Shown: positions 23,756 to 53,815 of the stretch, in pieces
Position numbering within the stretch: position 1 is the first letter of the stretch
Layout: each line of letters begins with the position of its first letter
Assembly (NCBI RefSeq): GCF_018687715.1
Contig: NC_056752.1
Coordinates: forward strand, 47,285,501-47,349,500
Reading direction: 5' to 3'
Origin: Carya illinoinensis
Lineage: Eukaryota > Streptophyta > Magnoliopsida > Fagales > Juglandaceae
Length of the DNA stretch: 64,000 bases
Made by a program: the position numbers and the translations under genes
Notes under the pieces: model-generated
What the model was told of the DNA's origin: nothing
Database searches by the model: none
The model's input: only the letters and a program-made list of their open reading frames with translations

Positions 23756-24019
23756 TTTAGGAACATCCTAGTTAAAAATAGTAATACTAGTTAAATAGAC
23801 AAATTTTACGTAAATCCTTTATAAAAAAAATAAATCATACTAAAAATTAATATTTTTTTTTTACTTTTTTTAAGATGATGTCTATTTTTTATAAAGACTT
23901 GTATGAAACTTGTACAAATTATTTTTCCTTAAAATTATTACATTTAAAACTTCTACTAATGGATAAAACAGTTAAATTCCTAATCGAAGTTCATAAAATC
24001 ATTTGGGGTTTTGTCCAAG

Positions 24020-24190
24020 AGCAATGTTACATACAGTCGTAGAATTGCAAACACCGCGCAATCGCTTTGAAAAAAAGTGGAATTCACGATTAAAAAGTTA
24101 ATTTTTTTTCTTATGGATCCTATATTAATTTATTTTTTTCAAATCGACTGTACACCGCTTGTATAACCACGACTGTAAATATCATTTCTC
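24020..24190. mobile_element. MITE, CAGTCG family, copy 2 (short form)
   Basis: AGCAATGTTACATACAGTCG at the left end and CGACTGTAAATATCATTTCT at the right end bracket a palindromic body. The copy at 56371-56542 is clearly the same subfamily. Confidence 0.75.
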
Positions 24191-25228
24191 TTTATCCAAA
24201 GAAGCATTAAATGGTGGTATATGCACGTGGCAGGCGGTAATTTGTTCTATTACCTAAGAATAAGTTGCATTATTCAGCCATATTGTTAATTCACGGGATT
24301 ACTGATTTTTTTTTTTTTATGAAAAGAAACAAAAACAAAAACAAAGAGAGAAAACCAAAAGAGACGAAGGCAGAACAGGAGGAGTAGGTGGCGGTGGCGG
24401 TGGCGGTGTCGGCCATTACCGTGGGACCACCTTGTACGGCCAAACGGGATCCATGAGTCTGAGAGTAAAGCAAAATCTGAAAACCGACAGTTGATCGACA
24501 CGTGGAGTCGTTGATAAAACGAGGGGGTGATAAAAAAGTATGGTAGAGGTGGTTGTGAGAAAAGAGGGAAAAGACAAAGAAAGAGACGGTGGCCTTTGAA
24601 CTTTTCTTTCTATTTATTTTACCAATGGGAAGGGATCTGATGTGGGGGTGGACCCAAGTGAGTCTTGTGGGGGCCCAAAATATTCCTGTATTTTCTTTAG
24701 TATATTACTTAATAAATTCTCATGGTTGGAAAACAAAGAAAAACATTCCATGCGCAAATTACTAATAAAAAATTTCCAACATAATGTTTCTAACCAAGAC
24801 CATGGCAGTGTGAGACAAGACTTCCCCCGTTTAATGTCATGGAAGAAGTTTTGTACATTTCAAGCATGCGGTCTGATAACACTTCCATACATTTTGTTAC
24901 ATCTATGGGATACAATTTTGAACAGGAAATATGATACAAGCATCACCGATTTACATGGAAGGGAGAGGAAAGAAGGAAGGTTGCACCAGAGTTAAGAGCA
25001 AGATGTCCACTTGCCCCCAAATTACTCAATTTTGAGCAACCGCTCAAGTGATTTTCCAGATAATGAAGCTCGAAACTCTGTTCTTGGGTTGGTGCAGCAT
25101 GCATGAGTCAACCTGCGTCAGATACTTGTCAGCCCAAAATTATTTTCTGGGCATATGTTTGAGAAAGAAAATGGAAACCATAACCCATCTCTTCCAACTT
25201 CTTAAGAGTATATGCAAGTTTCATGCCA
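24191..25228. other. Spacer downstream of the formin gene
   Basis: This contains the deduced 3' UTR and downstream flank of the formin gene (minus strand, from 25228 leftward). A GC-rich patch with a GGTGGC repeat occurs at 24388-24412. I see no supportable gene. Short open frames here have no recognisable domain. Confidence 0.5.
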
Positions 25229-43700
<18,472 letters not shown>

Positions 43701-44600
43701 TTTTGCCAACCGACATGCGGTTTTTTTACAAAACCAATAAATTTAACACCTGAAGCAAACAGAAATTAAAAACTCAGTTCTATGTTTCGGTTTTCTTCAT
43801 CGCTATCATCTAATTCTTGACAGTTAAAGTAACAAAAATACGACAAGGTGATAATAAAAAGGAAAAATTACAAAAATCCCGCCAGAATATCAGATAGCGG
43901 ATTCAAATTATAACCTAGGTTTCTAAATGTCGCAAGTAAAACTCCATAAATTTCAAAGAGTTTACAATTTCCCCCAACCGTCAGTCTCAGCTCCCCAAAA
44001 ATGGCATAAACCACTCCACGTACTCGGTACTACCAAGAAATAGTAAGGAAAATAAGCCCTCAAAATCGCAATCGTAAGAACCGAAACGAAACGCAAAGAA
44101 TATCCAAACTCGAGAGTTTGCGCCAACACTTTCCCCATTTCCAAGACCGGTCCTTCAGTGTGCAAACATTAACAAAGAATCTAGATTGGGAGGAAAATTT
44201 AGAAACCCACCATAATCTTGATCTATGGAGTTCCAAGTCAAGCCGGTAAACTCTCCGGAATCCGATCGCAGGTTGGAATTGGAACAAAACGACGTCGTTT
44301 CTCTGTGGGTCTGTGTCTGAGTTCTTGCAGAGGCGTTGGGTAGAGGCGGAGGAAGCAGAGGGAAAATGAAAAATTGAGAATCGTGGAAGAATTTGAATAA
44401 AACGATGTCGTTTCAATATAGTCCTTCGTGGGCTGGACCTGACCGTAACTGAGATAGAAGAGCTCTTGCCTTTCAAGCCCAAGATACTCGTTCATTTTCG
44501 GACCACCCCAATTTGCCAATGAGGAGTGCCGAACAAATGGGCTTTAGAAGCAAAAGAGACGAGGAAGACAACTATACTGCATGTGAGGGTCCGACGAACA
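43701..44600 (-). promoter_or_regulatory. FH14 5' UTR exons, 5'-UTR intron and promoter motifs
   Basis: Next to the start codon is a short UTR exon (43701-43749) preceded by an acceptor TTGCTTCAG. A donor ATTATG|GTGGGT at 44211/44210 suggests an upstream UTR exon reaching to about 44400. Two copies of a 14-base palindrome-like motif lie here: AAACGACGTCGTTT at 44287-44300 (perfect palindrome) and AAACGATGTCGTTT at 44400-44413. No clear TATA box was found. Confidence 0.5.
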
Positions 44601-47580
44601 TCGATAATTTTCTCTCTGTTTTTTAAAAGGAAAAAGCTAAGTCCACCGCACCAGCTACCTCTGCCAAAAAAAAAAAATTTTTTTTGATTTCATGATTAAG
44701 AAAATATTTTTTAAGGATTTTGTGAATTTTTAAAATAAATATTTTAAAGCGTTAAAAAATATATATAAAAAAAGTAGAATAAAAAGAAATACACTTTTGT
44801 ACTAAGTGTAGCTCCCAGCAGTAGCTGGGAGCAATGGTTATAGTGTCACCTTTTTTAAAAACGGCTTTGTTAGATACAGTTGGTAAATGCAGTTGGCGTG
44901 CAGTCGGCTGTATGGAATAAATAAAAAAAAATTATAAAAATTTTTTTTTATATTCAGAGGGACCTACATGAATAAAAAAAAAGTTAAAAAAATAATTTTT
45001 TTTTCATGTAGATTCCATATTAATTCACTTTTTTCTTCACGACTACACGCCGACTGTATTTACCGACTACAAAAAGTATTTCTCTTTTAAAAATAAAAAC
45101 TTCATGATTTTTACTGTTTATCAAATCAAAACTGTTATATATATATATATATATAAAGAGATTACATCAAAATAATTCTATAAACTGATTGATTTTATAT
45201 GATTTGTTAGATTTAATTTATAATAAAAATAATTTTACAATCTGACGAATCACATCAAATCATATCAATGTATATGATTAATTTTATATAATTTATTTAT
45301 AGCTAAAGTATTTATCTTATCTAATACATATCACGCACACGTGTTTATGATATTTTTCCCATCTCTATAGCATTATTCTTTGCCAATATCCAAGAGTATT
45401 AATAGCCATAGTGTTGAAAATTTATATTTTCAAATAAATTTTCAAATGGGTGTGTAAAGCACACTTAACTATTTATATTACATTAATAGTATATTCTTCA
45501 CACCGACTTTAAGAATAGAATAATTCCTTACTTAATATCACACTTTTATTCATTTTATTTTTGTTAATTCTACTCAAAGCCTATTCTCACCTAGGCCTTG
45601 AATATCTACCTAAATTCTATATAATAATAAAATATTATTTCTTTTGAATTTTTTATTATTTATTATATAATTTATATTCATCGTATTTTACCGATAATGT
45701 TTTATTTTTTAATCAAATAAATATATTTTGTATGAATTATCATAATTGATAACGTGCACGTTTCTATAGTTTTATATTTAATAACATAATGGTTATTTAA
45801 TTCATTAATCTAATTAAGTTATTAGTTTTACTTATATTTTCAATTGTTACTATTTTTAATCTAACGGTAATATCTAAGATTTATTGGTTACATTTTTTTA
45901 AAGTTCCATCTAAATATCTATATTTTACATCCATCTTTTTTTTCGAACATTTCTTCTGCCCAACGAATAATGTTAGATACAGTCACTTTTGCGTACTCCC
46001 TGCTCACTCCACTGATATGATTGACTGGATTAATTTTTTTTAATACATAACCAATCATATCACTGGAGTGCACAAAAGAGTCTACAAAAATGACTGCACA
46101 TATAATTTTTATTTTTGTTATACACAACATTCTCGTTAGCTTATTACAAATAGATAAGGTATTCTAACAATTTTCTACTTATTTGAAATCATTTTTAAAA
46201 GAGAATGTAGCTTTATAAAATCAAATAAATGATGATACATAATTATTAAGAGAGATGATATTTGCAATTATAAAATATGTAAATATTGTATATTTCTTTT
46301 AAAAAAATGTGAGTAAACATAAACACGCGTAAATGCCTTATGGACAAATACACGAGCGCATGTCCATATTCAGAAAACTAACTAATGCAAGGTTTATTAG
46401 ACATTTTAACATGAAATCATAAATATTTTAGAAGGATATTTGATGCAGCAAACTGGGGGGCTAAAAAGTAGACACATGCAGTACTTAGAAACTTCAAGAA
46501 AAAACTACAGTAACAAGTAAACAAATTTAATATAATCAATATAATAATTTCATTCACAACTTCACAACTTAAACAAACTCATTAACCCATATCCCATCTT
46601 GTTTGGAATATATGCTTCTAAAAACGACCAAAACAATACACAATTAATATCCTTTTCTTTCTTTCTATGTTGTGCAGAAAATTAAGACTAAATCGAGTAA
46701 TGCTTAAATACAATCATGAGTTATATAAATGTTATACATTTCTCTTAAAAAAGAGTATGATCTATTTTTAAATTTTTTTTTTTTCATTTAGATCATATAT
46801 TTATTCATTTTTAAAAAAAAAGAATACGTGATTTTTACACACTTGACAGTAAATATTATTTATTTTTGAAGTGCATACTCGCAATATCAATTGGCGCAAA
46901 GGTTACTCTTGAATTAGGATTGTCGTAAGGCTATAATCGAGCAGAGTCAGTATTTGGCTTGCCAAGTTCAGCTCAACTCGAAACATTCGAGCTTGAGCTT
47001 GACATTTTTATTTATTCTTTGTTCGAGCTCGACTTGGTAAGCCAAATTCTCGAGCTCGAGCTCGTCCCAAAAACAAACTTAAGTTGAGCTCAGCTTGAAT
47101 GGTTTATTTTTTATTTTCTAAATAATATTTAATAATTAATAAATTAGATAGATAAAGAAAAATAAAGAATCTATTATTGAATTTATATAACTAACAAGTA
47201 TAATCTTTATTGAATTATAAGATTTTAAAAATTTAGAAATAATTAATATCTAACTAAATGATATTTATCCATAACAACAATATATTATATGTCTAAAAAC
47301 TTATTAATACATACACATAATATGATAGCATACATTTATTTTATATATAGTTTCAACACACTTGTATATGAAATTATTAAATTTTATCAACTAATTATTT
47401 ACAAATTACAAAATATAGCTATGAAATATATTCAATATATATACACAAGTAAGTAGGTTACATATTATATATGTAATTATAAGAGTACTATGTTTATATT
47501 ATTAACTAATATATATGTATATATGTAAGTGTATGTATATTTATCAATATATGATTGAGTTTTAATGAAATCGAGTTAAC
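44601..47580. other. Intergenic AT-rich DNA with several MITEs
   Basis: No gene is seen on either strand. It contains a CAGTCG-family MITE (44868-45086), an AT-rich hairpin resembling 59075-59245 (45165-45300), a hairpin with arms TACAGTCACTTTTGCGTACT and its complement (about 45968-46110), a decayed CAGTCG-like copy (46715-46862), and an inverted GAGCTCGAGCTCG-rich patch (46925-47100). Confidence 0.6.
44868..45086. mobile_element. MITE, CAGTCG family, copy 3
   Basis: The left end carries CAGTTGGCGTGCAGTCGGCT and the right end ACTACAAAAAGTATTTCTCT, the complement of the left end of the copy at 23297. The centre is palindromic around CATGTAGATTCC. Confidence 0.75.
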
Positions 47581-47589
47581 GAGTCAACT

Positions 47590-49285
47590 TTAACATAAAT
47601 AAACAAACCTTAACCCAACTCCTTTAAATTGCAACAATCTCCCCAAATCCTTTAAATTTAAATAATTTTGGACAAGAGACCCTTTTAGTCTAGAGATAAT
47701 CAAATAAGCTTGGAACTCATCCTTTGTTGGTGGTACTCCTACCTTCAACCTTGCAAAAATACTCAAAGCTACAATAAATGCTTTAAGGATCTGGAACCTC
47801 CAATGCTTTGGCCACATCCAAACCCAACTCAAAATTCTTAACTCAACCTTAGAATTGTTGCAGTCTCGGACCTCCCCATACACGTCTCCTTAGAATTTGA
47901 TCTCAAAATGAACATCAATCAACTCCTTTTATATGAAGAATCTCTTTGGAAACAAAAATTTAGAATCCCTTGACTCACCACTACCGATCTTAATACCAAA
48001 TTTTTTCATTCTTGAAATGGTCATAAGAAAGAAAAGAAATCACATTGAAAATCTAAAAATTGAGAGAAACCAATGGACTTTGGACCATTCCCTTATAATT
48101 TCAAAGATACAATAACATTTTTAAAATATTTACACTTCCTCCCAACCTCCTCCCCCTGAAAGCTTAGATAATTTATTTCCTAGAAAGATCACTGAGCAAG
48201 AAAATAGCCTGCTTTGTGCTATTTCCACAGAAGAGGATATCACTTTGATTGTCTGAAAATTTTCCAATTCAAAAGCACATGATCCTGATGGCTTTACAGG
48301 CATCTTTTACAAAACTTATTGGGAAGTGGTTAAAATTGATTTAATTGCTGGCATTCAAAATTTCTTTAATCATGGCAAACTCCTGAAATAACTCAATCAC
48401 ACCAATCTGGCTCTGATCCCAAAAAATTATAATCCAAACGACATGTATCAATTTAGACCAATTAGTCTTTCAAATGTTTGCTATAAAATTATTGTCAAGA
48501 TTATTGCCAACCAACTCAAATCTATTATCCCTAACATCATCTCTCATTGTCAACCTACCTTTCTCCCTAGCCATTTTATCCAAGACAACATCATTCTGGT
48601 CTAGGAAATTTTTCACAATATGAAAAAAAGACGGGGCCACTCGGGCCATATAGCAATTAAAATTGATATAGCAAAAGCATTTGATTCTATGAAATGGTCA
48701 TTCCTTTTTGAGGTCATGCACCATGTTGAGTTTAGCCAGCAATGGATCAACTGGATCATAAAATGCATCACCTTGGTCTCTTATTCCATCCTTATCAACA
48801 GATCCCTCTAATGCTTTTTTCATCCGACCAGAGGCCTTAGGCAGGGTGACCTTTTGTTGCCTTTCCTTTTTATTTTGGGAAGTGAAGTCCTATCCCAACT
48901 CATATTCAGAAGAGAGAATCACAACACCATCAAAGGCATAAGAATCTCAAGAGAATGCCCTTTGATCTCTCATTTCCTCTTTGCGAATGACTTGTTTTTA
49001 TTTGGAGATGCTTCTATTCAAAATGCCCAAGCTTTTTCTAAATGTCTTGAAACCTATAACTCTTGGTGGGGGCAAAGGATTGACAAATCTTCCTTGCACT
49101 TCAACGCCAATATTATCTAGGGTACAAAGATTGACATTAAAAACGTCTTTGGTTTTAGAATTTTTCCTACCTGCACCAAATATCTCGAGATACCCCTCAC
49201 TTGAGGCGTTGAATCTTCCTATTTCCTCAATGATCTCATCGGAAAAATTTAGTCAAAACTCCAAAGTTGGAAAGCAAAGATCCTC
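47590..49285 (+). pseudogene. LINE ORF2 fragment (linker and reverse transcriptase)
   Basis: Read through many stops, the plus strand gives the N-terminal linker (WNLQCFGHIQTQLKIL, about 47790-47840) and then a full run of RT motifs: SKAHDPDGFTGIFYK, FRPISLSNVCYKIIVKI, KIDIAKAFDSMKW (48660-48710), RGLRQGDLL and HFLFANDLFLF (48972-49004). The catalytic FADD box is altered to FAND. The fragment ends at LQSWKAKIL (about 49285), where Sirevirus-like DNA begins. The element resumes at 51535. The endonuclease domain was not found. It is inactive. Confidence 0.85.
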
Positions 49286-49780
49286 TCATATTCTTACTAA
49301 CCTAGCGAGATTAACAGTAGATTGTCCATATTTTTCTAGTAAATAATGAACCTCTGCTGTTATCTGCCGATGTTGACCTTGTATCTGAACCCTTTCTCGT
49401 TCCAGCTCCTCAATTCGTGGTTGCAGATCATGAGCATACCAATCTGTAAATTTTTTCAACTCTTAGTTTTCTTGTTTTAGCATTTTATTCTCACTATCCT
49501 TATTAGCAAGCTTCTGTCGTAATTCAGATATTTGCATGTTAAGATGATCAATCTCACTCACCCTTGCCATTAACCTTCGAGACATGATCGTAACAGAGGC
49601 AGCATATTGACTACTGAGCATTCTTGATTCTGCAATAATCTTAGAATCAGCCTTACTAGAAAAACAGTTCACTGCTCCTATCATGGTATTGACGGCCTCA
49701 GGAGAGAAGATTGATGATTGATGCGTCAAGAGTTCCTGATTCAAGTCTGGAACATTAGTGGAAGAGAATTGCTCAGCCAT
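49286..49780 (-). pseudogene. Antisense coiled-coil ORF inside a Sirevirus-like element
   Basis: From ATG at 49780 to TGA at 49286 one frame stays open for 164 codons except for a single TAA at codon 106. The first 105 codons contain a heptad-rich stretch (RLMARVSEIDHLNMQISELR), and after the stop the same frame keeps a protein-like composition (FTDWYAHDLQPRIEELERER). It is antisense to the LTR at 50257-51534. A further coding-like minus-strand stretch, with stops (LNNRLMLLTNVIKGSELL), lies at about 49860-50040. I do not recognise a domain; the sequence suggests a long coiled coil. It may be an antisense ORF of the retroelement or a captured plant gene piece. Confidence 0.5.
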
Positions 49781-50256
49781 TCTATCGTTGTGGTAAAACA
49801 GAATTCAGGTCAAGAAGCAATTATTTTTTTGGCATCCGATAAATGAAAATGATCATTTTTTTATAGCAACTCAGAGCCTTTAATCACGTTTGTCAATAAC
49901 ATCAGACGATTGTTTAAATCTTTAGCCGCACTAAATTCATAGAGTTAGGCTTCGAGATTTTGCAGCATTTGTCGGGTCACGGACGGCTCCTTTTTCAACT
50001 ATCTACAGTGACTATTAAACGTATCGTTTTCTTCAGTCCATTTACTTGCTGCCGATCCTTTTTAATGATGCCAAAAGGGGGAGAAGTTTTAGATTAGAGC
50101 ATTAACATTGTTTAAATTGCTAAACTTGTTATATATGCTTGGAATTATACTTATACTTTTGCTTGAAAAACCAACGCATATTTTCAGGGGGAGCTTAAGT
50201 ATTAATACAGGTTTCAAGTTCTATAAAGTATTTGTCATCATCAAAAAGGGGGAGAT
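49781..50256 (+). mobile_element. Sirevirus-like copia 3' untranslated region and polypurine tract
   Basis: The plus strand carries two G-rich purine tracts (AAAAGGGGGAGAAG, 50073-50086; AAAAAGGGGGAGATTG, 50243-50258). The second sits directly before the LTR start. This AAGGGGGAGATTGTT wording is typical of Sirevirus-type copia elements. The gag and pol parts are missing. Confidence 0.65.
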
Positions 50257-51534
50257 TGTTCAACCCAAGGTTTCAAGTTTCATGTGATTATAAATCTACA
50301 CATGGATTTTGATGATAACAAATGAATTCAAAGAATAAAGGAGTTTCAAGCTTAAGTTGTTCACACAATGGAATCAAACACATCAAAGAACCAAGCATGA
50401 GCAAGAAGGAAACAAGTTCACATTAAAGTCATAGAGTAATGTTGTAAATCTCTTAAAATTCAAAATTAGGATTAATATTCAAAATTAATATTTTATCATA
50501 AAGTATTAAAATATATTTTCCACATGTGCATGAATTTTTTTGAAAATTAAATTTGAAAATTTTGAAAGATGATTGATTGTCATCTTTTGCATGTGCATGC
50601 CTTGATTAAAGGGTTGAATTTTGAAAATATTAAAGATGATTGATTGTCATCTTTCACATGTGCATGTTTTATTTGAATATTTTCAAAAGTGATTGATGCT
50701 TTTTTAGACTTATACAAAAGGTAGATGATTTTGTTTGAAAATTTTGAAAAGTAAAGTGTGCTCCTTTTGTCATATGCAAAAAGTAAAAGATTAGGTTTGA
50801 ATTTTTTTTGAAAAGGAAAGTGTGCTCATTTTGTCATATGCCAAAAGTAAAAAATTAGGTTTGATTTTTTTGAAAAAATGAATGATGTTGTCTTTGACAT
50901 GTGAATCTTTTTAAATTTGAATATGAAGTCTCATATGCCTATAAATAGATCATTTGAGAGTTTCACATTTACAACACCAAGAGCATACAACATTCATTCA
51001 AAACTTTCATTCTCTCTTCTCTAAGTATTGAGCCTTAATCCTTGTTTATTTTGAGAGATATAGTTTGCGCTGTATTGTTTTTATTTCACTCATTGAGAAA
51101 TGTTTTCTGATAACCTACCCACTATCAGCTTTTGTATCAGAAAAATGGTGTGTATAACCCTTGTGCATGTAGAAAGTATTCTACACGGGGAATAGTTGAA
51201 TCACCACGTGTAAGGTGATTGCAAGTGTAGAGGGTGTTCTACACGGATCTTTTGTAGCGGTGTTGTTCAAAGGTGTAATAGGTTTTTATCTCCACCTGAA
51301 GGAGGTTGAATAGTGAATTTGAGAATTCTCAAGGGGTAGCTTGAGGCGAGGACGTAGGCAGTGGGGCCGAACCTCGTTAACATACTGAGTTTGCTTCTTT
51401 CTTACCCTTACTCTTTATATTTATTGTTATTTCATATTTTGTTTATGTTTTATATTATATATTTGATTTATAATTGTTATTTTTTTAATACAACTCAATT
51501 CACCCCCCCTCTTGTGTCAGTCATCTGGGTAACA
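50257..51534 (+). repeat. Sirevirus-like Ty1/copia LTR, 1278 bp
   Basis: It starts TGTTCAACCC right after the polypurine tract and ends GTCATCTGGGTAACA. The wording near its end (CAACTCAATTCACCCCCCCT) is common in plant Sirevirus LTRs. Inside are repeated motifs of about 80 bases (ATTGATTGTCATCTTT at 50570 and 50640; CATATGCAAAAAGTAAAAGA at about 50770 and 50840) and TATAAATAG at about 50940. Only this one LTR is present, with part of the adjacent internal DNA. Confidence 0.8.
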
Positions 51535-52575
51535 ATTATAGTCTTAGAGCTCATCCTTAAAGAACCAAAAAGATTGAACATTTTATTTCTCAACACTCTC
51601 TTCTCTGAAGATACCAAAAGAGAAATCCAAAATATTCCCTTAGCCACTCATAATTTCCACTTAATCCCTGATAAAATCAAATGGCTTTATCGCTCCTTAG
51701 GGAATTTCTCGATTAAATCAGCTTACGCTACTCTTTTGAAACAAAACTCAAATCATCTCTCCTTAAATAACTCAATCAACTGGAAACTTCTATGGAAAAT
51801 GAAAATCCAAGACCGGCTGAAACTATTTCTTTGGAAAATTTGTAACAATATTCTTCCCACAAATGTGCTAATTCATATATTCATTCCTCTAGAAGAAGAA
51901 CAGATCTTATGCCCTATTTGCAAAACAGAACTAGAAAACCTTACTCACTTGTTCCTAAAACTACATTTATTCCAAAATTGTGTGGAGACATTCCATATGG
52001 CCTATTGATATCACAATTTTCTCGCATCAACCAGTTTAGGATTGGGTAAAAACCACCATCAATCCATGCAAGTTTCTTAAAATTTCAGAGTCTGAACATC
52101 AAAGTTCTCAAATCTTTGCTTCCATCGCCATGGATTCTCTTTGGTTTCAAATAAATAAAATCATTACAGCAGTACTAATAACCATTCAAGAAGCTGAAAG
52201 AATAAAATTGAAGAATATAATTACTGAATGAGATTCTAACGTGATAATTCAAGCCATTATAAATTCCTCAACTACCCAAGATTGGATTATAAATCTCATC
52301 ATCAATAACATCTAGTATCATTTAAAATCCTTTACAAATTAGAAAGTATGAAAAATTTATCATTTTGCAAATTGATAGGCGCATAATCTAGCACAGTAGG
52401 CTGCATCAATAAAATTCTGCAAAAATATCCATTTAATCAAAATCCCTCATTATTTATTGCAATTTTATAGTAAGAAAGATCTACCTGTGGTGTAATTTGT
52501 AAAAGAGCTAGATTATTAAGTATACTTTTATCTATATAATATCCACTTGATTATAAATAAAAAAATAAAAACAGA
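51535..52575 (+). pseudogene. LINE ORF2 C-terminal part (zf-RVT and RNase H-like) and tail
   Basis: Immediately after the LTR the plus strand is open with LINE wording: IKWLYRSLGNFSIKSAYATL, WKMKIQDRLKLFLWKI and the zinc-binding region CPICKTELENLTHLF. A decayed RNase H-like part follows (FASIAMDSLWFQINKI, about 52115-52160), and an A-rich tail at about 52555-52575. It continues the element of 47590-49285. The protein piece between the two (about 200 residues or more in the family) is missing. Confidence 0.8.
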
Positions 52576-53457
52576 CCTTAACCAATCTTGACAAAGTCGG
52601 ATCGAATTTTGTCTAATCTGTCGCCTTCAGTAATCGAGATATAGTTTCAAGAAGCGCTATCCAAAGGCTGATTCATTTCAGCTCGGGGGTTGGACCTGGC
52701 ACCGTGCAATAATTTGGCGACGTAGACATCAATAATTTGGGCAGCAACTGCAACACGGCCATTTGAGTTGCACTTGCACTCTTTCCGGATGACCTCATCA
52801 GTGACCTATGTACTGGTGGCCAGCTGGCTGGATCCACGTCAGTCAATCTATCAATCAATTAAAAATATTAATTTTTATCAATTAGATCTAATTGAACTGT
52901 ACATAAATATAAAAATATTTTATTTTATTTTTCTTTTTATGTATTTTGTATCCTATAATAATTTCTCTCTTATTGTATTTTTTTTTCCAACAAATTATTA
53001 AAAAATATAATATTTAAATAATATTAAAAAATAAATAAATTGATGAATAGTATATTATAAAAATTAGAAGGTAAAATAAAAATATAAATTTCAATAATAT
53101 ATTTTAAAAAATGGAATATAAAAACCATTAAGAGTTATCCTAAAATTGAGTGCAAGATCCATTCAAAGATTTTAAAACTGAAGACCCAAAACTCAAAGAA
53201 TTCCTCCTCCCAAGACACAAAAAATACAGAAGAAGCTATAATTATAAGAGCTCAAGCTAGTTAATTTTAAAATTTTATTTTTTTAATATATTTAAATATT
53301 TTTTTATTTTTATAAAAATATTTAAATATATTAAAAATTATTTTCTTAATTATTAAATATATATATTTTTTAAACTGAACGGTACTTGAGTGAGCAACCA
53401 GCTTTATTCTAATTATGATGCGTGGATGGGAGTAGAACGGTAGAACCACAGCAAGTT
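52576..53457. other. AT-rich spacer, nothing recognised
   Basis: No gene, RNA or defined repeat is seen. 52860-53360 is nearly pure A and T. Confidence 0.5.
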
Positions 53458-53627
53458 GACGCTCCGGTGGAAACCTAGCTACCAGTCTACTTCGAGCGGG
53501 ATCTGCAGAGCGAGGACGCTCCGGTAGAACCCTAGCTACCAGTCTACTCCTACCGGGATCTGCAAAGCGGGTAAGTTAGAAACCTAGCTACCAGTCTGCT
53601 CCTAGTGGGATCGATCTGCAGAGCTCT
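53458..53627 (+). repeat. Three tandem 57-bp repeats upstream of the UGT74F-like gene
   Basis: Units start at about 53458, 53515 and 53572. Each contains ACCTAGCTACCAGTCT (or CCCTAGCTACCAGTCT), then CGGGATCTGCAGAGC or a close variant. The third copy is the most diverged. The array ends about 70 bases before the TATA box of the gene. Confidence 0.9.
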
Positions 53628-53694
53628 GTCCCTCTTGCATGCATCCGAACTCCACATGTACAGCATTAAGACTACTTTCCTCGTGATATCTTCC

Positions 53695-53700
53695 TATAAA
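53695..53700 (+). promoter_or_regulatory. Probable TATA box of the UGT74F-like gene
   Basis: TATAAA 116 bases before the start codon. A (GA)n tract (53765-53797) lies in the deduced leader just upstream of the ATG. Confidence 0.55.
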
Positions 53701-53761
53701 TTAACAATAGTTTTTGCCTGAAGTGAGGTGATATAGAGAGATCAGAAAGGGTGGCATATAT

Positions 53762-53800
<39 letters not shown>

Positions 53801-53815
53801 TCGAGGGAGATCGAG

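Noticed and set aside
24286..24501. Minus-strand frames with an RHRHRH run next to hydrophobic residues
   Set aside because: The run comes from a GGTGGC microsatellite and a T run; no homology and no plausible exon structure.
53458..53627. Possible CRISPR-like array because of regular repeats
   Set aside because: The units are directly joined with no spacers, there are only three copies, and the DNA is a plant chromosome.
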